Assembly: GCA_018828125.1 (NCBI GenBank)
Contig: JAHJWB010000003.1
Coordinates: forward strand, 1-64,000
Direction of reading: 5' to 3'
Source: Gammaproteobacteria bacterium
GTDB lineage: Bacteria > Pseudomonadota > Gammaproteobacteria > Burkholderiales > Burkholderiaceae_C
DNA: 64,000 nucleotides
Every line of letters starts with the position of its first letter. Position 1 is the stretch's first letter. The notes beneath the pieces were generated by a model. That model was not told where the DNA came from. It did not search any database and was given only the letters and a program-made list of their open reading frames with translations. Of this stretch, positions 33,384 through 42,808 are shown piece by piece. The position numbers and the translations under genes are program-made.

Positions 33384-34178
33384 ATGATGACGACGAATGC
33401 CGATGAATTGCTGAAGTTCACCCGCGATGCACGTGGCGTGGTCACGCTCACTCTGAACGACCCGTCTCGCTTCAATGCGCTGGGCAGTGAGATGCTTTCG
33501 GCCTTGCAGCAGGCTCTGGAAGACGCTGGCCGTGATGAATCGGTGCGTCTGGTGGTGTTGGCTGCTGCCGGCAAGGCGTTCTGCGCGGGTCACAACCTCA
33601 AGGACATGGCGGCCAACCCTGAGCTGGCGTACTACCAAAAGCTGTTTGCGCAATGCAGCCGCATGATGCTGACGATTCACAAGCTGCCTGTGCCTGTGAT
33701 AGCGCGGGTGCAGGGAATGGCCACGGCGGCAGGCTGTCAGTTGGTGGCCCAGTGCGATCTGGCGGTGGCTTCCGATAGCGCCAGTTTTGCCACGAGCGGC
33801 ATCCACTACGGTCTGTTCTGCGCCACACCCAGCGTGCCACTGGTGCGCAACGTGCCTGCCAAACGCGCCATGGAGATGCTGCTCACGGGGGATTTCATCG
33901 ATGCTCCCACCGCGTTGGCACAAGGATTGGTCAACCGCGTGGTGCCTGGCGACGCGCTGGATACCGAGGTCGAAAAGCTGGTGGAGGCCATCTTGCAAAA
34001 GCCCCGTGTGGCAGTGGCCATGGGCAAGGCGCTGGTGTACCAGCAGCGTGAAATGGGCATGGATGCGGCTTACCAGCTGGCAGGCCAGACCATGGCCACC
34101 AACATGATGGATGACGCCGCACAGGAGGGGGCTCGCGCCTTTGCAGAGAAACGCCAGCCCACCTGGAAGAATCACTGA
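33384..34178 (+). CDS. Enoyl-CoA hydratase/isomerase-family protein
   Basis: A 264-residue crotonase-fold protein. The oxyanion-hole segments are AFCAGHNLKDMA and QGMATAAGCQLVAQCDLAVAS. At the two positions where hydratases carry catalytic Glu, this sequence has Gln in AAGCQL and no acidic residue in ASFATSGIHYGLF. It therefore resembles ECHDC3-type members rather than true hydratases, and hydratase activity is doubtful. GGAG precedes the ATG (33384 or 33387). Its stop overlaps the start of the MscS gene by one base. Confidence 0.85.
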   Translation: MMTTNADELLKFTRDARGVVTLTLNDPSRFNALGSEMLSALQQALEDAGRDESVRLVVLAAAGKAFCAGHNLKDMAANPELAYYQKLFAQCSRMMLTIHKLPVPVIARVQGMATAAGCQLVAQCDLAVASDSASFATSGIHYGLFCATPSVPLVRNVPAKRAMEMLLTGDFIDAPTALAQGLVNRVVPGDALDTEVEKLVEAILQKPRVAVAMGKALVYQQREMGMDAAYQLAGQTMATNMMDDAAQEGARAFAEKRQPTWKNH

Positions 34179-35521
34179 TGGCAGGGTTTGCGAACGGCAC
34201 GGCCATGCTCGATGACGTGGGCAGCTGGTTTCAAGCGTTTGCGCAACCCACGGTGCTCATTGAATTGGGGGCGCTGGCACTTTGTGTGTTCCTGGCCTGG
34301 GGCGTGGTGACGGCGCTGGGCCGTGGTTTGGGGCAAGGGGATTCGCGCTCCATTCTGTTTGGTGCCCGCGTGGTGGATGGTGCGCTGTTCCCCATCATGT
34401 TGCTGGGCCTGGGATATCTGGCTCGCACCCTGCTGGTGGCCTGGGTGCCGCTGGCCGCATTCAAGCTGGTGATTCCGGTGCTCATGTCGCTGGTGGTCAT
34501 TCGCATCGGTGTCAAGGTGCTGCAGGTGGCGTTCCCGGAGTCGGCATGGGTGCGGCCCATCGAGCGATCCATCTCCTGGCTCGCATGGCTGGCAATGGTG
34601 CTCTGGGTGACGGGCCTGCTGCCGCGCGTACTGGATGAACTCGACAAGATCACCTGGAAGGTGGGGGCGTCGACCCTCTCGGTGCGCACCATGATTGAAG
34701 GCGCGCTCACGGCGGGCGCCGTGTTGCTGGTGGCGTTGTGGATCTCCGCGGCCATCGAGTCGCGTTTGCTGCGCTCGGCCACCGGTGGCGAGCTGTCATT
34801 GCGCAAGGCGGTGAGCAATGCCATGCGGGCTTTGCTGGTGTTTGTAGGCCTGATCATGGCGCTGTCTGCGGTGGGAATCGACCTGACCGCACTGTCGGTT
34901 CTGGGCGGCGCCGTGGGCGTGGGTATTGGCTTTGGCTTGCAGAAACTGGCGGCCAACTATGTGAGCGGCTTTGTGATCCTGGCAGAGCGCAGCATGCGCA
35001 TCGGCGACAACGTGAAGCTCGATGCCTTTGAAGGGCGCATCACGCAAATCAATGCCCGGTACACGGTTATCCGTTCGCCTTCCGGGCGCGAATCCATCGT
35101 GCCTAATGAATTGCTCATCACACAGCGGGTTGAAAACCTGTCGCTCTCGGACCCCCATGTGTGGATGTCGACCGTGGTCAGCGTGGCGTATGACAGTGAT
35201 GTGGATCTGGTCGGCCGACTGTTGTCAGAGGCGGCACTTGCCAGCCCCCGCGTGCTGCGAGACCCCGCGCCCAGCGCGGCCTTGTCCGCGTTTGGTGCTG
35301 ATGGGCTGGAGTTCACTTTGGGATTCTGGATTGCCGATCCCGAAAACGGTTCACTTGGCTTGCGGTCGGCGATCAATATGGCGGTGCTGCAGGCGCTGCG
35401 AGCGCATCAGATCGAGATTCCCTACCCGCAGCGCGTGGTGCATCTGCAGAGCCTTGAGTTGCCCTTGGCCGCGCCGCGCCCCATGGCTCAGGCGGGCAGT
35501 GAGCTACCCCCTGCCAACTGA
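34178..35521 (+). CDS. MscS-family mechanosensitive channel
   Basis: A 447-residue inner-membrane channel. About four or five N-terminal helices precede the pore helix region (LTALSVLGGAVGVGIGFGLQKLAANYVSGFVILAERSMRIGDNVKL, about 245-290) and the beta domain (GRITQINARYTVIRSPSGRESIVPNELLITQRVENLSLSD). The C-terminus contains the alpha/beta domain with LRSAINMAVLQALRAHQIEIPYPQRVV. It is larger than E. coli MscS because of the extra helices. It is translationally coupled to the upstream crotonase-fold gene. Confidence 0.92.
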   Translation: MAGFANGTAMLDDVGSWFQAFAQPTVLIELGALALCVFLAWGVVTALGRGLGQGDSRSILFGARVVDGALFPIMLLGLGYLARTLLVAWVPLAAFKLVIPVLMSLVVIRIGVKVLQVAFPESAWVRPIERSISWLAWLAMVLWVTGLLPRVLDELDKITWKVGASTLSVRTMIEGALTAGAVLLVALWISAAIESRLLRSATGGELSLRKAVSNAMRALLVFVGLIMALSAVGIDLTALSVLGGAVGVGIGFGLQKLAANYVSGFVILAERSMRIGDNVKLDAFEGRITQINARYTVIRSPSGRESIVPNELLITQRVENLSLSDPHVWMSTVVSVAYDSDVDLVGRLLSEAALASPRVLRDPAPSAALSAFGADGLEFTLGFWIADPENGSLGLRSAINMAVLQALRAHQIEIPYPQRVVHLQSLELPLAAPRPMAQAGSELPPAN

Positions 35522-35571
35522 AGCTGGCGCACAGCAGGCGCAATGCGCCAACCCAAGGTGACAGCTTGCTA

Positions 35572-35602
35572 TAGACAGGGGTACTGGTCACTCGCCTATA
35601 AT
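35572..35602 (+). promoter_or_regulatory. Candidate sigma-70 promoter of etfBA
   Basis: TAGACA (35572-35577) and a perfect TATAAT (35597-35602) are separated by 19 bp, about 130 bp before the etfB start. It is one of few AT-rich stretches in the window. The long leader up to 35739 shows no clear structure. Confidence 0.5.
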
Positions 35603-35739
35603 CTCGAAAAAGAACGATCGTGCTTTTTTATGAATGCCCTTGAGGTATTGGGCCGTAACGCTTTCCCGTTGCAGTGCGGCATAGAATGTTCCAGTTTACG
35701 TAAACGTCAATTCAACCAACTCTATTAGGAGCCGCAGCA

Positions 35740-36489
35740 ATGAAGGTTTTGGTCCCTGTCAAGCGCGTGGTGGACTACAACGTGAAAGTTCGAGTCAAGT
35801 CGGACAACACGGGTGTGGACATCGCGAACGTGAAGATGAGCATGAACCCCTTTGACGAAATCGCCGTTGAAGAGGCCGTGCGCCTGAAAGAAAAAGGCCT
35901 GGTGACCGAAGTCATCGCTGTCTCCTGCGGTGTGACGCAGTGCCAGGAAACCCTGCGCACCGCCATGGCCATTGGGGCTGACCGCGCCATCTTGGTCGAG
36001 ACAGACGTCGAGTTGCAGCCCCTGGCCGTCGCCAAGATCCTCAAGGCGCTGGTGGACAAGGAACAACCTGGCCTCGTGATCCTGGGCAAACAAGCCATTG
36101 ACGACGACGCCAACCAGACTGGCCAGATGCTGGCGGCCCTTGCAGACCTGCCCCAGGCCACGTTCGCCAACAAGATCGAACTCTCCGCCGACAAGGTCAG
36201 CGTGACCCGCGAAGTGGATGGCGGCCTGGAAACCCTGGACCTGACGCTCCCCGCCGTCATCACCACCGACCTGCGACTGAACGAGCCCCGCTACGTCACC
36301 TTGCCCAACATCATGAAGGCCAAGAAGAAGCAGCTCGATACGGTCAAGCCGGAAGACCTCGGAGTGGACGTGGCTCCGCGCCTGAAGACCCTGAAGGTGA
36401 CCGAGCCCGCCAAGCGCGGCGCGGGTGTGAAGGTGGCTGACGTGGCCGCCCTGGTGGAGAAACTCAAGAACGAAGCGAAGGTGATCTAA
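35740..36489 (+). CDS. etfB: Electron transfer flavoprotein, beta subunit
   Basis: A 249-residue subunit that binds AMP and forms a heterodimer with EtfA, moving electrons from acyl-CoA dehydrogenases to ETF-ubiquinone oxidoreductase. The start [20 protein letters not shown], the recognition-loop region [32 protein letters not shown] and the C-terminal [20 protein letters not shown] are canonical. TAGGAG precedes the ATG. etfA starts directly after the stop. Confidence 0.96.
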   Translation: MKVLVPVKRVVDYNVKVRVKSDNTGVDIANVKMSMNPFDEIAVEEAVRLKEKGLVTEVIAVSCGVTQCQETLRTAMAIGADRAILVETDVELQPLAVAKILKALVDKEQPGLVILGKQAIDDDANQTGQMLAALADLPQATFANKIELSADKVSVTREVDGGLETLDLTLPAVITTDLRLNEPRYVTLPNIMKAKKKQLDTVKPEDLGVDVAPRLKTLKVTEPAKRGAGVKVADVAALVEKLKNEAKVI

Positions 36490-37422
36490 ATGTCGGTACT
36501 CGTTATTGCTGAACACGACAACGCGTCCATCAAGGGCGCCACGCTGAACACCGTCACGGCTGCTGTGGCCTGCGGTGGCGACGTGCACGTACTGGTGGCC
36601 GGCCACAATGCGGGCGCCGCGGCTTCTGCTGCCGGCCAGATCGCTGGTGTCGCCAAGGTCATCCATGCCGATGCCCCTGGTCTCGAACACGGCTTGGCCG
36701 AGAACGTCGCCGCCCAGGTTCTGGCCATCGCCAGCAGCTACAGCCACATCCTGTTCCCCGCCACCGCGAGCGGCCGCAACGTGGCTCCCCGCGTGGCCGC
36801 CAAGCTGGATGTCGCGCAGGTGAGCGACATCACCAAGGTGGTCTCTGCCGACACCTTCGAGCGCCCCATCTACGCCGGTAACGCCATTGCTACCGTGCAA
36901 AGTGCTGACGCCGTGAAGATCATCACCGTGCGTGCCACAGGCTTTGATGCCGCAGCCGCCACTGGCGGCTCCGCCGCCGTCGAGACCGCTGCCGCCACGG
37001 CAGACGACGGCAAGAGCAAGTTCATGGGCAGCGAAATCGCCAAGAGCGACCGCCCCGAACTGACCGCCGCCAAGATCATCGTCTCGGGTGGCCGTGCGCT
37101 GGGCAGCAAGGAAAAGTTCGACGAAGTCATGACCCCGCTGGCCGACAAGCTGGGCGCTGCCCTGGGCGCCAGCCGCGCAGCGGTGGACGCGGGCTACGCC
37201 CCCAACGACTGGCAAGTGGGTCAGACCGGCAAGATCGTGGCACCGCAGCTGTATGTGGCCGCCGGGATCTCGGGTGCCATCCAGCACTTGGCCGGCATGA
37301 AGGACTCCAAGGTGATCGTGGCGATCAACAAGGACCCTGAAGCCCCGATCTTCAGCGTGGCCGACTATGGGCTGGAAGCAGACCTGTTCACGGCCGTGCC
37401 AGAACTGGTCAAGGCCCTGTAA
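36490..37422 (+). CDS. etfA: Electron transfer flavoprotein, alpha subunit
   Basis: A 310-residue FAD-binding subunit. The C-terminal FAD domain has [91 protein letters not shown] (read as consecutive conserved blocks), including the SRAAVDAG and GISGAIQH motifs. The N-terminal domain starts [22 protein letters not shown]. It follows etfB with no gap. An intrinsic terminator follows. Confidence 0.96.
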   Translation: MSVLVIAEHDNASIKGATLNTVTAAVACGGDVHVLVAGHNAGAAASAAGQIAGVAKVIHADAPGLEHGLAENVAAQVLAIASSYSHILFPATASGRNVAPRVAAKLDVAQVSDITKVVSADTFERPIYAGNAIATVQSADAVKIITVRATGFDAAAATGGSAAVETAAATADDGKSKFMGSEIAKSDRPELTAAKIIVSGGRALGSKEKFDEVMTPLADKLGAALGASRAAVDAGYAPNDWQVGQTGKIVAPQLYVAAGISGAIQHLAGMKDSKVIVAINKDPEAPIFSVADYGLEADLFTAVPELVKAL

Positions 37423-37439
37423 GAACGCGCCCTGCGCAC

Positions 37440-37470
37440 ACAAAGGCATCGCTTGCGATGCCTTTTTTTT
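37440..37470 (+). terminator. Intrinsic terminator between etfA and the acyl-CoA dehydrogenase gene
   Basis: AAAGGCATCG (37442-37451) pairs with CGATGCCTTT (37456-37465) around a CTTG loop and ends in eight T residues. It lies 26 bp before the next start codon, so the dehydrogenase is either read through at reduced level or has its own promoter. Confidence 0.9.
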
Positions 37471-37495
37471 GACGAAATTTCCCTCGGAGACAACC

Positions 37496-39286
37496 ATGAG
37501 CTACACCGCCCCCGTCAAGGACATGCTGTTCGCCATCGAGCACCTGGCCAACATCGAACAGATCGCACAGATCCCCGGCTTTGAAGACGCCGGGCTCGAC
37601 ACTGCGCAAGCCGTGCTCGAAGAGTGCGCCAAGTTCAACGAAGGCGTGCTGGCTCCGCTGAATTTCGAGGGTGACAAGAATCCATCGAGCTGGAAAGATG
37701 GCGTGGTCACCACCACTCCCGGGTTCAAGGACGCCTTTCGCCAGTACGGTGAAGGCGGCTGGCAGGGCCTGCAACACCCGGCCGACTTCGGCGGCCAGGG
37801 CCTGCCCAAGACCATTGGCGCGGCCTGCATCGAGATGACCAACAGCGCCAACATGAGCTTTGCGCTGTGCCCGCTGCTGACGGATGGCGCTATCGAGGCC
37901 CTGCTCACCGCAGGCAGTGACGAGCTCAAGGCGACCTACCTCGAAAAGCTGGTGACCGGCGAATGGACCGGCACCATGAACCTGACGGAACCTCAGGCAG
38001 GCTCGGACCTGGCCTTGGTGCGGACGCGTGCCGAACCCCAGCCTGACGGCACTTACAAGATTTTTGGCACCAAGATCTTCATCACCTACGGTGAGCACGA
38101 CATGGCCGAGAACATCGTGCACTTGGTGCTGGCCCGCGTGCAGGGCGCGCCCGAGGGCGTGAAGGGCATCAGCCTGTTTGTGGTGCCCAAGTTCATGGTC
38201 AACAAGGACGGCAGCCTGGGCGCCCGCAACGACGCGCACTGCGTGAGCATCGAACACAAGCTGGGAATCAAGGCATCGCCAACGGCCGTGCTGCAGTTTG
38301 GCGACCATGGCGGTGCGGTGGGCTACCTGGTGGGCCAGGAGAACCGCGGCCTCGAATACATGTTCATCATGATGAACGCCGCCCGCTACGCCGTGGGCAT
38401 GCAGGGAATAGCGATTTCTGAACGCGCTTACCAGAAGGCCGTGCAGTACGCCAAAGACCGCGTGCAAAGCCGCCCCGTGGACGGCAGCATCGCCGCAAGC
38501 GCCGCCATCATTCACCACCCCGATGTGAAGCGCATGCTCATGACCATGCGCGCCACTGTCGAGGGCTGCCGCGCCATGGCCACGGTGGCTGCCGCTGCGT
38601 TTGACGCTGCCCACCACCATCCTGACGCCGACACGCGCCAGCAGAACCAGGCGTTCTATGAATTTATGGTGCCGCTGGTCAAGGGCTACAGCACCGAGAC
38701 CAGCCTCGAAGTGACGAGCCTGGGCGTGCAGGTGCATGGCGGCATGGGCTTCATCGAAGAAACCGGTGCCGCGCAGTACTACCGCGACGCCAAGATCCTG
38801 ACCATCTACGAAGGCACGACAGCCATCCAGGCCAACGATCTGGTCGGCCGCAAGACCGCGCGCGATGGAGGTCAGGTGGCCAAGGGCATTGCCGCGCAGA
38901 TGGAGAAAACGGAAGCTGACCTGCTGACCAGCAGCACACCCGCGGCGCTGGCGGTGGCCAAGCGTCTGACGGCAGCGCGCAAAGCGTTGGTTGATGTGGT
39001 CGACTTTGTGGCCGGAGGCACCAAGGCCCAGCCCAACGCCGTGTTTGCGGGCAGCGTGCCGTACCTGATGCTTGCCGGCAATGTGGTAGCGGGCTGGCAA
39101 TTGGCACGCAGCCTGCTGGTGGCGCAGGACCTGTTGCAAAAGGGACAGGACGCAGCCTTCATGCGCGCAAAAATCACCACAGCCCAGTTTTATGCCGACC
39201 ACATTTTGGTGAAGGCCCCTGGCCTGCGCGACTCCATTGTGGAAGGCGCAGCGAGCGTGACCGAGCTGGCGCTGGAATCGTTCTGA
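37496..39286 (+). CDS. Acyl-CoA dehydrogenase (large, DmdC-like subfamily)
   Basis: A 596-residue FAD enzyme that introduces an alpha-beta double bond into an acyl-CoA and passes electrons to EtfAB. Conserved blocks are WTGTMNLTEPQAGSDLALVRT, IFGTKIFITYGEHDM, QVHGGMGFIEETGAAQYYRDAKILTIYEGTTAIQANDLVGRK (catalytic Glu in YEGTTAIQ), plus the C-terminal domain typical of the about 600-residue subfamily (including 3-methylmercaptopropionyl-CoA dehydrogenases). CGGAG precedes the ATG at 37496. Chain-length specificity cannot be read from sequence. Confidence 0.92.
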   Translation: MSYTAPVKDMLFAIEHLANIEQIAQIPGFEDAGLDTAQAVLEECAKFNEGVLAPLNFEGDKNPSSWKDGVVTTTPGFKDAFRQYGEGGWQGLQHPADFGGQGLPKTIGAACIEMTNSANMSFALCPLLTDGAIEALLTAGSDELKATYLEKLVTGEWTGTMNLTEPQAGSDLALVRTRAEPQPDGTYKIFGTKIFITYGEHDMAENIVHLVLARVQGAPEGVKGISLFVVPKFMVNKDGSLGARNDAHCVSIEHKLGIKASPTAVLQFGDHGGAVGYLVGQENRGLEYMFIMMNAARYAVGMQGIAISERAYQKAVQYAKDRVQSRPVDGSIAASAAIIHHPDVKRMLMTMRATVEGCRAMATVAAAAFDAAHHHPDADTRQQNQAFYEFMVPLVKGYSTETSLEVTSLGVQVHGGMGFIEETGAAQYYRDAKILTIYEGTTAIQANDLVGRKTARDGGQVAKGIAAQMEKTEADLLTSSTPAALAVAKRLTAARKALVDVVDFVAGGTKAQPNAVFAGSVPYLMLAGNVVAGWQLARSLLVAQDLLQKGQDAAFMRAKITTAQFYADHILVKAPGLRDSIVEGAASVTELALESF

Positions 39287-39345
39287 AGATTGTTGAGTGC
39301 TGTGAGGAGACGAGGCCTCGCATTGAAAGGCCACTTGATATAAAA

Positions 39346-39393
39346 ATGATAGCTTTTGACGCTTGATAGATAAGCGCTAGAGGCATATTTCAT
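39346..39393. repeat. Intergenic repeat A, copy 2
   Basis: ATGATAGCTTTTGACGCTTG followed by ATAGATAAGCGCTAGAGGC is the reverse orientation of the 8015-8054 copy (GCCTCTAGCGCTT...AGCTAT). It lies between the acyl-CoA dehydrogenase and nitronate monooxygenase-like genes, ending about 28 bp before the latter's start codon. Confidence 0.75.
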
Positions 39394-39421
39394 CCCAAAT
39401 TTTGTTCAGGAAATTGATCCC

Positions 39422-40375
39422 ATGTCCAAACTGCCTCCCGTATTGCAAAACCTGTCGCTGCCCGTCATTGGCTCGCCGCTGTTCATCATCAGCAACCCCA
39501 AACTCGTGATTGAGCAGTGCAAGGCCGGCGTGGTGGGCTCCATGCCCGCGCTCAATGCCCGCCCCGCCGAGTTGCTGGACGAATGGCTGGCCGAAATCAC
39601 CGAGACCCTGGCCGCCTACAACAAGGCCAACCCCGACAAGCCCGCAGCGCCCTTTGCCATCAACCAGATCGTGCACAAGAGCAACGACCGGCTGGACCAC
39701 GACATGCAGGTCTGCGCCAAGTACAAAGTGCCGATCATCATCACCAGCCTGGGGGCCCGCGAGGACGTGAACCAGGCCGTGCACGCCTGGGGCGGCATCG
39801 TGCTGCACGACATCATCAACAACAAGTTTGCCCACAAGGCGATTGAGAAAGGCGCGGATGGCCTGGTGGCCGTGGCGGCTGGTGCCGGTGGCCACGCGGG
39901 CGTGAAGAGCCCGTTTGCGTTGATCCAGGAAATCCGCCAGTGGTTCGACGGCCCCATCGCTTTGAGCGGTTCCATCGCCAGCGGCGACGCGGTGCTGGCG
40001 GCGCAGGCCATGGGGGCAGATTTTGGCTACATCGGTTCGGCCTTCATTGCCACACACGAAGCGCGTGCCAGCGACGACTACAAGCAGGCCATCGTCGCCG
40101 GCAGCTCTGATGACATCGTCTACAGCAACCTTTTCACCGGTGTGCACGGCAACTACCTGGCGCCCTCGATCCGCGCGGCGGGCATGGACCCCGACAACCT
40201 GCCCGAGTCCGACCCCAGCAAGATGAACTTCGGTGGCGACTCCAAGAAGGCCTGGAAAGACATCTGGGGCTGCGGCCAGGGCATTGGCGCTATCAATGCA
40301 GTGACCAGCACCGCCGAGATGGTGGCCAAACTGCGCAGCGAATACCAGGCCGCCCGCGCCCGCCTCAAGCTTTAA
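39422..40375 (+). CDS. Nitronate monooxygenase-family FMN enzyme
   Basis: A 317-residue TIM-barrel flavoprotein of the NMO/2-nitropropane dioxygenase family. Blocks include PVIGSPLFIISNPKLVIEQCKAGVVGSMPALNARP, the phosphate-binding VAVAAGAGGHAG and ALSGSIASGDAVLAAQAMGADFGYIGSAFIATHEA. True NMOs oxidise propionate-3-nitronate; some homologues are enoyl-ACP reductase-like, so the reaction is not certain. Its neighbourhood (acyl-CoA dehydrogenase, ETF) fits acyl metabolism as well. Confidence 0.87.
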   Translation: MSKLPPVLQNLSLPVIGSPLFIISNPKLVIEQCKAGVVGSMPALNARPAELLDEWLAEITETLAAYNKANPDKPAAPFAINQIVHKSNDRLDHDMQVCAKYKVPIIITSLGAREDVNQAVHAWGGIVLHDIINNKFAHKAIEKGADGLVAVAAGAGGHAGVKSPFALIQEIRQWFDGPIALSGSIASGDAVLAAQAMGADFGYIGSAFIATHEARASDDYKQAIVAGSSDDIVYSNLFTGVHGNYLAPSIRAAGMDPDNLPESDPSKMNFGGDSKKAWKDIWGCGQGIGAINAVTSTAEMVAKLRSEYQAARARLKL

Positions 40376-40615
40376 GGCGCGTCACGCGGGGCGTCATCGC
40401 GCCGTCGAAGACTCCTTCGTGGTGGTGCACGGCTATATCCCTTCGCCCGCAATGCGCTTGGTACGCACCGCGGGCGAAGTTGTTTCTGGCGCTCCTGATG
40501 CAAGGGCAAACCCCCATCAACGCAACGCAGCCGCTGCAGATAATGGTGATGAACAATAACCAAAGCGTGTGGACTTTGGCCATTGTTCTGCTTTTTTTTG
40601 CAAGGTGGGGCCGTC

Positions 40616-41749
40616 ATGTTTCGTTCTTTTGTGCTGCTGTTTGCCGCTTTGTGTGCGGGCGGTGTGGCCCATGCCCGCAATGAGGGGGTGACAGCCGACG
40701 AGATCCGGCTCGGGGCGTCGGCGGTGCTCTCTGGGCCGCTGGGGGCGCAAACCGTGCAGTACGGCGAAGGCTCGCGGCTGATGTTCGACGCGGTCAACGC
40801 CCAGGGTGGGGTGCATGGCCGCATGATTCGCTACACCACGCTGGACGACGCTTTTGATGCAAAGAAGGCGGTCTAAAACACGCTCCAGCTGCTGGAGACC
40901 GACAAAGTCTTCATGATCTACAACAACACCGGCACCGCTCAGACGGCGGCCATCCTGCCGCTGATCAAAGAGCACCGCACGCTGATGTTTGGCCCGGTCA
41001 CGGGCGCATCGGTGTTTCGTGAAACCTTCCACCCGCAGGTGTTTCATGTGCGCGCGGGCTACGCCAACGAGGCCAGCAAGATCGTCTCGCAGTTGCGCCA
41101 ACAGGGTGTGAGCCGCGTGGCGGTGTTCTACCAGGACGACGGGCTGGGCAAAACCCTGGCGGCCGAGTTGAAGAAGGCGTCGGACGATGAAAAGCTGCCG
41201 TTCATCGCCGAAATCAAGGTCAACCCTCAACAACCCGACTTTGCCGCGGCAGCCGCAGCGACCGAAAAGGCGCAGCCGCAGGCGGTGATCGTGGCTACGG
41301 CAGGTGCCACCTTTACCCACTACATCAAGGCCGTGCAGTTGACGGCTGCACGGCCTGCGTATTACGGCTTTTCTGTGGCAAGCCTGGATGTCATCAACCG
41401 CGAACTGAAGGAAAAATCGCGTGGCATTATCCTGGCGCAGATCATGCCGTCGCTGCGCAACACCACCATTCCGGTGGTGGCCGAATACCTGAGCCTGCTG
41501 CGCGCCAAGTCACCCGCGGCGCAGCCCTCGGCGTCACAGTTTGAAGGGTTTGTGCATGCGCGGTTGCTGGTGGAGGGCCTGCGCCGCGCGGGCCGCAACC
41601 TGACCACCGAGTCTTTCACCAAGGCCATGGAAGACGCGGGCGAAATCTCGTTCGGGCGATTCAACGTGAAGTATTCGCCCAAGAACCACAACGGCTCTAC
41701 CTATGTGGAACTGGCCATCGTGGACGCAGAAGGCAGCCTGAGATATTGA
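40616..41749 (+). pseudogene. Liv-type periplasmic binding protein, interrupted by a stop codon
   Basis: The reading frame starts with a signal peptide (MFRSFVLLFAALCAGGVAHA) and a normal binding-protein start (IRLGASAVLSGPLGAQTVQYGEG). It meets a TAA at 40874-40876 and continues in the same frame as ...NTLQLLETDKVFMIYNNTGTAQTAAILPLIKEH to a normal C-terminus (VKYSPKNHNGSTYVELAIVDAEGSLRY). Restoring one sense codon, for example CAA, would give a full 377-residue protein. The flanking sequence is otherwise intact, so the loss is recent or is a sequencing error. AAGGTGGGG precedes the ATG. The region 40376-40615 upstream holds no gene I can support. Confidence 0.85.
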
Positions 41750-41777
41750 GCGCCCTGCGGCGTTGATTGCGCCCTGC

Positions 41778-42785
41778 CTACAGCCCGTACGTCAGCTCGC
41801 GTGCCTTGCCCCAGAACACGCGGTACATGAAGATGGTGTAGATGATGATGACGGGCAGCGTGATCGCCACGCCGATCCCGATGACCACCAGAGACTCGGT
41901 CGCGCTGGCGGCGTCCCACACGGTCAGCCGGTCAATCACGATGTAGGGATAGATGCTGTAGGCCAGACCAAAGAAGGCCAGCACAAAGATCACCACGGTA
42001 GCCACAAACACGATCCAGCCATAGCCTGCCTGCACCACACGCGGTGTTGCCAGCACATGGCGGATGGCAAAAAACGCCGCCACGCAGGCCAGCGGAATGG
42101 GCAACAACGCAAACAGCTCAGGCAACACAAACCACTTGGCAAACACCGTGTGGCTGACCAGCGGGGTGGCCAGCGAGATGCCCGCCAGGGCCAAGCCCAT
42201 CGGCCACAACACGCGCTGACCCCAGCGCGCCGCCTTGTGCTGCAGGTCGCCGTCGGTCTTCATCAGCAGCCAGCCCACGCCCAGCGAGGCGTAGGCGGCG
42301 GGCAAGGTCAGCGCAATGCCTGCAGAAAACAACAGGCCCCAGGCGTCGCCCTGGAAGCCGGTGACATACGCACCCAGCATCCAGCCCTGTGCCATGGTGG
42401 TGACCAGCGAGCCACCGGCAAACAGCCGGTTCCACGTGGCCTTGTGCGAGTCGCGGGCCTTCACGCGAAAGTCAAATGCAACGCCTCGAAGCGTGAGGCC
42501 CAGCAGCATGACCGCCACCGGCAGGTACAGGGCCGTCAGCACAATGCCATGCGCCATCGGAAAGCAGATCAGCAGTACGCCCACCCCCAGCACCAGCCAG
42601 GTCTCGTTGGCGTCCCAGAACGGGCCAATGCTGGACACCATTACGTCCTTCTCCGTATCGCTGGCAAAGGGCAACAAGATGCCCACGCCCAGGTCGTATC
42701 CATCCAGGATCACATAGGCGAGCAGCGCCAACCCCATCACAGCCATGAAGGCCAGGGGCAGGGTATGGGCCAGGGTCATTTCCAT
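41778..42785 (-). CDS. cydB: Cytochrome bd ubiquinol oxidase, subunit II
   Basis: A 335-residue inner-membrane protein with eight to nine helices. Family blocks are LLAYVILDGYDLGVGILLPF, IGPFWDANETWLVLGVGVLLICFP, LRGVAFDFRVKARDS and, near the C-terminus, VVIGIGVAITLPVIIIYTIFMYRVFWGKA. With CydA it reduces oxygen at the expense of ubiquinol. It is the last gene of gbsR-cydAB; no short CydX-like frame follows before the convergent pseudogene ends 28 bp away. Confidence 0.95.
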   Translation of the reverse strand: MEMTLAHTLPLAFMAVMGLALLAYVILDGYDLGVGILLPFASDTEKDVMVSSIGPFWDANETWLVLGVGVLLICFPMAHGIVLTALYLPVAVMLLGLTLRGVAFDFRVKARDSHKATWNRLFAGGSLVTTMAQGWMLGAYVTGFQGDAWGLLFSAGIALTLPAAYASLGVGWLLMKTDGDLQHKAARWGQRVLWPMGLALAGISLATPLVSHTVFAKWFVLPELFALLPIPLACVAAFFAIRHVLATPRVVQAGYGWIVFVATVVIFVLAFFGLAYSIYPYIVIDRLTVWDAASATESLVVIGIGVAITLPVIIIYTIFMYRVFWGKARELTYGL

Positions 42786-42808
42786 GGGGACCTCCTTTGA
42801 ACTGGGTT

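Noticed and set aside
40365-40583. A 72-codon minus-strand frame between the monooxygenase gene and the pseudogene
   Set aside because: The start looks signal-peptide-like, but there is no ribosome binding site, the rest is low-information, and nothing similar is known to me.
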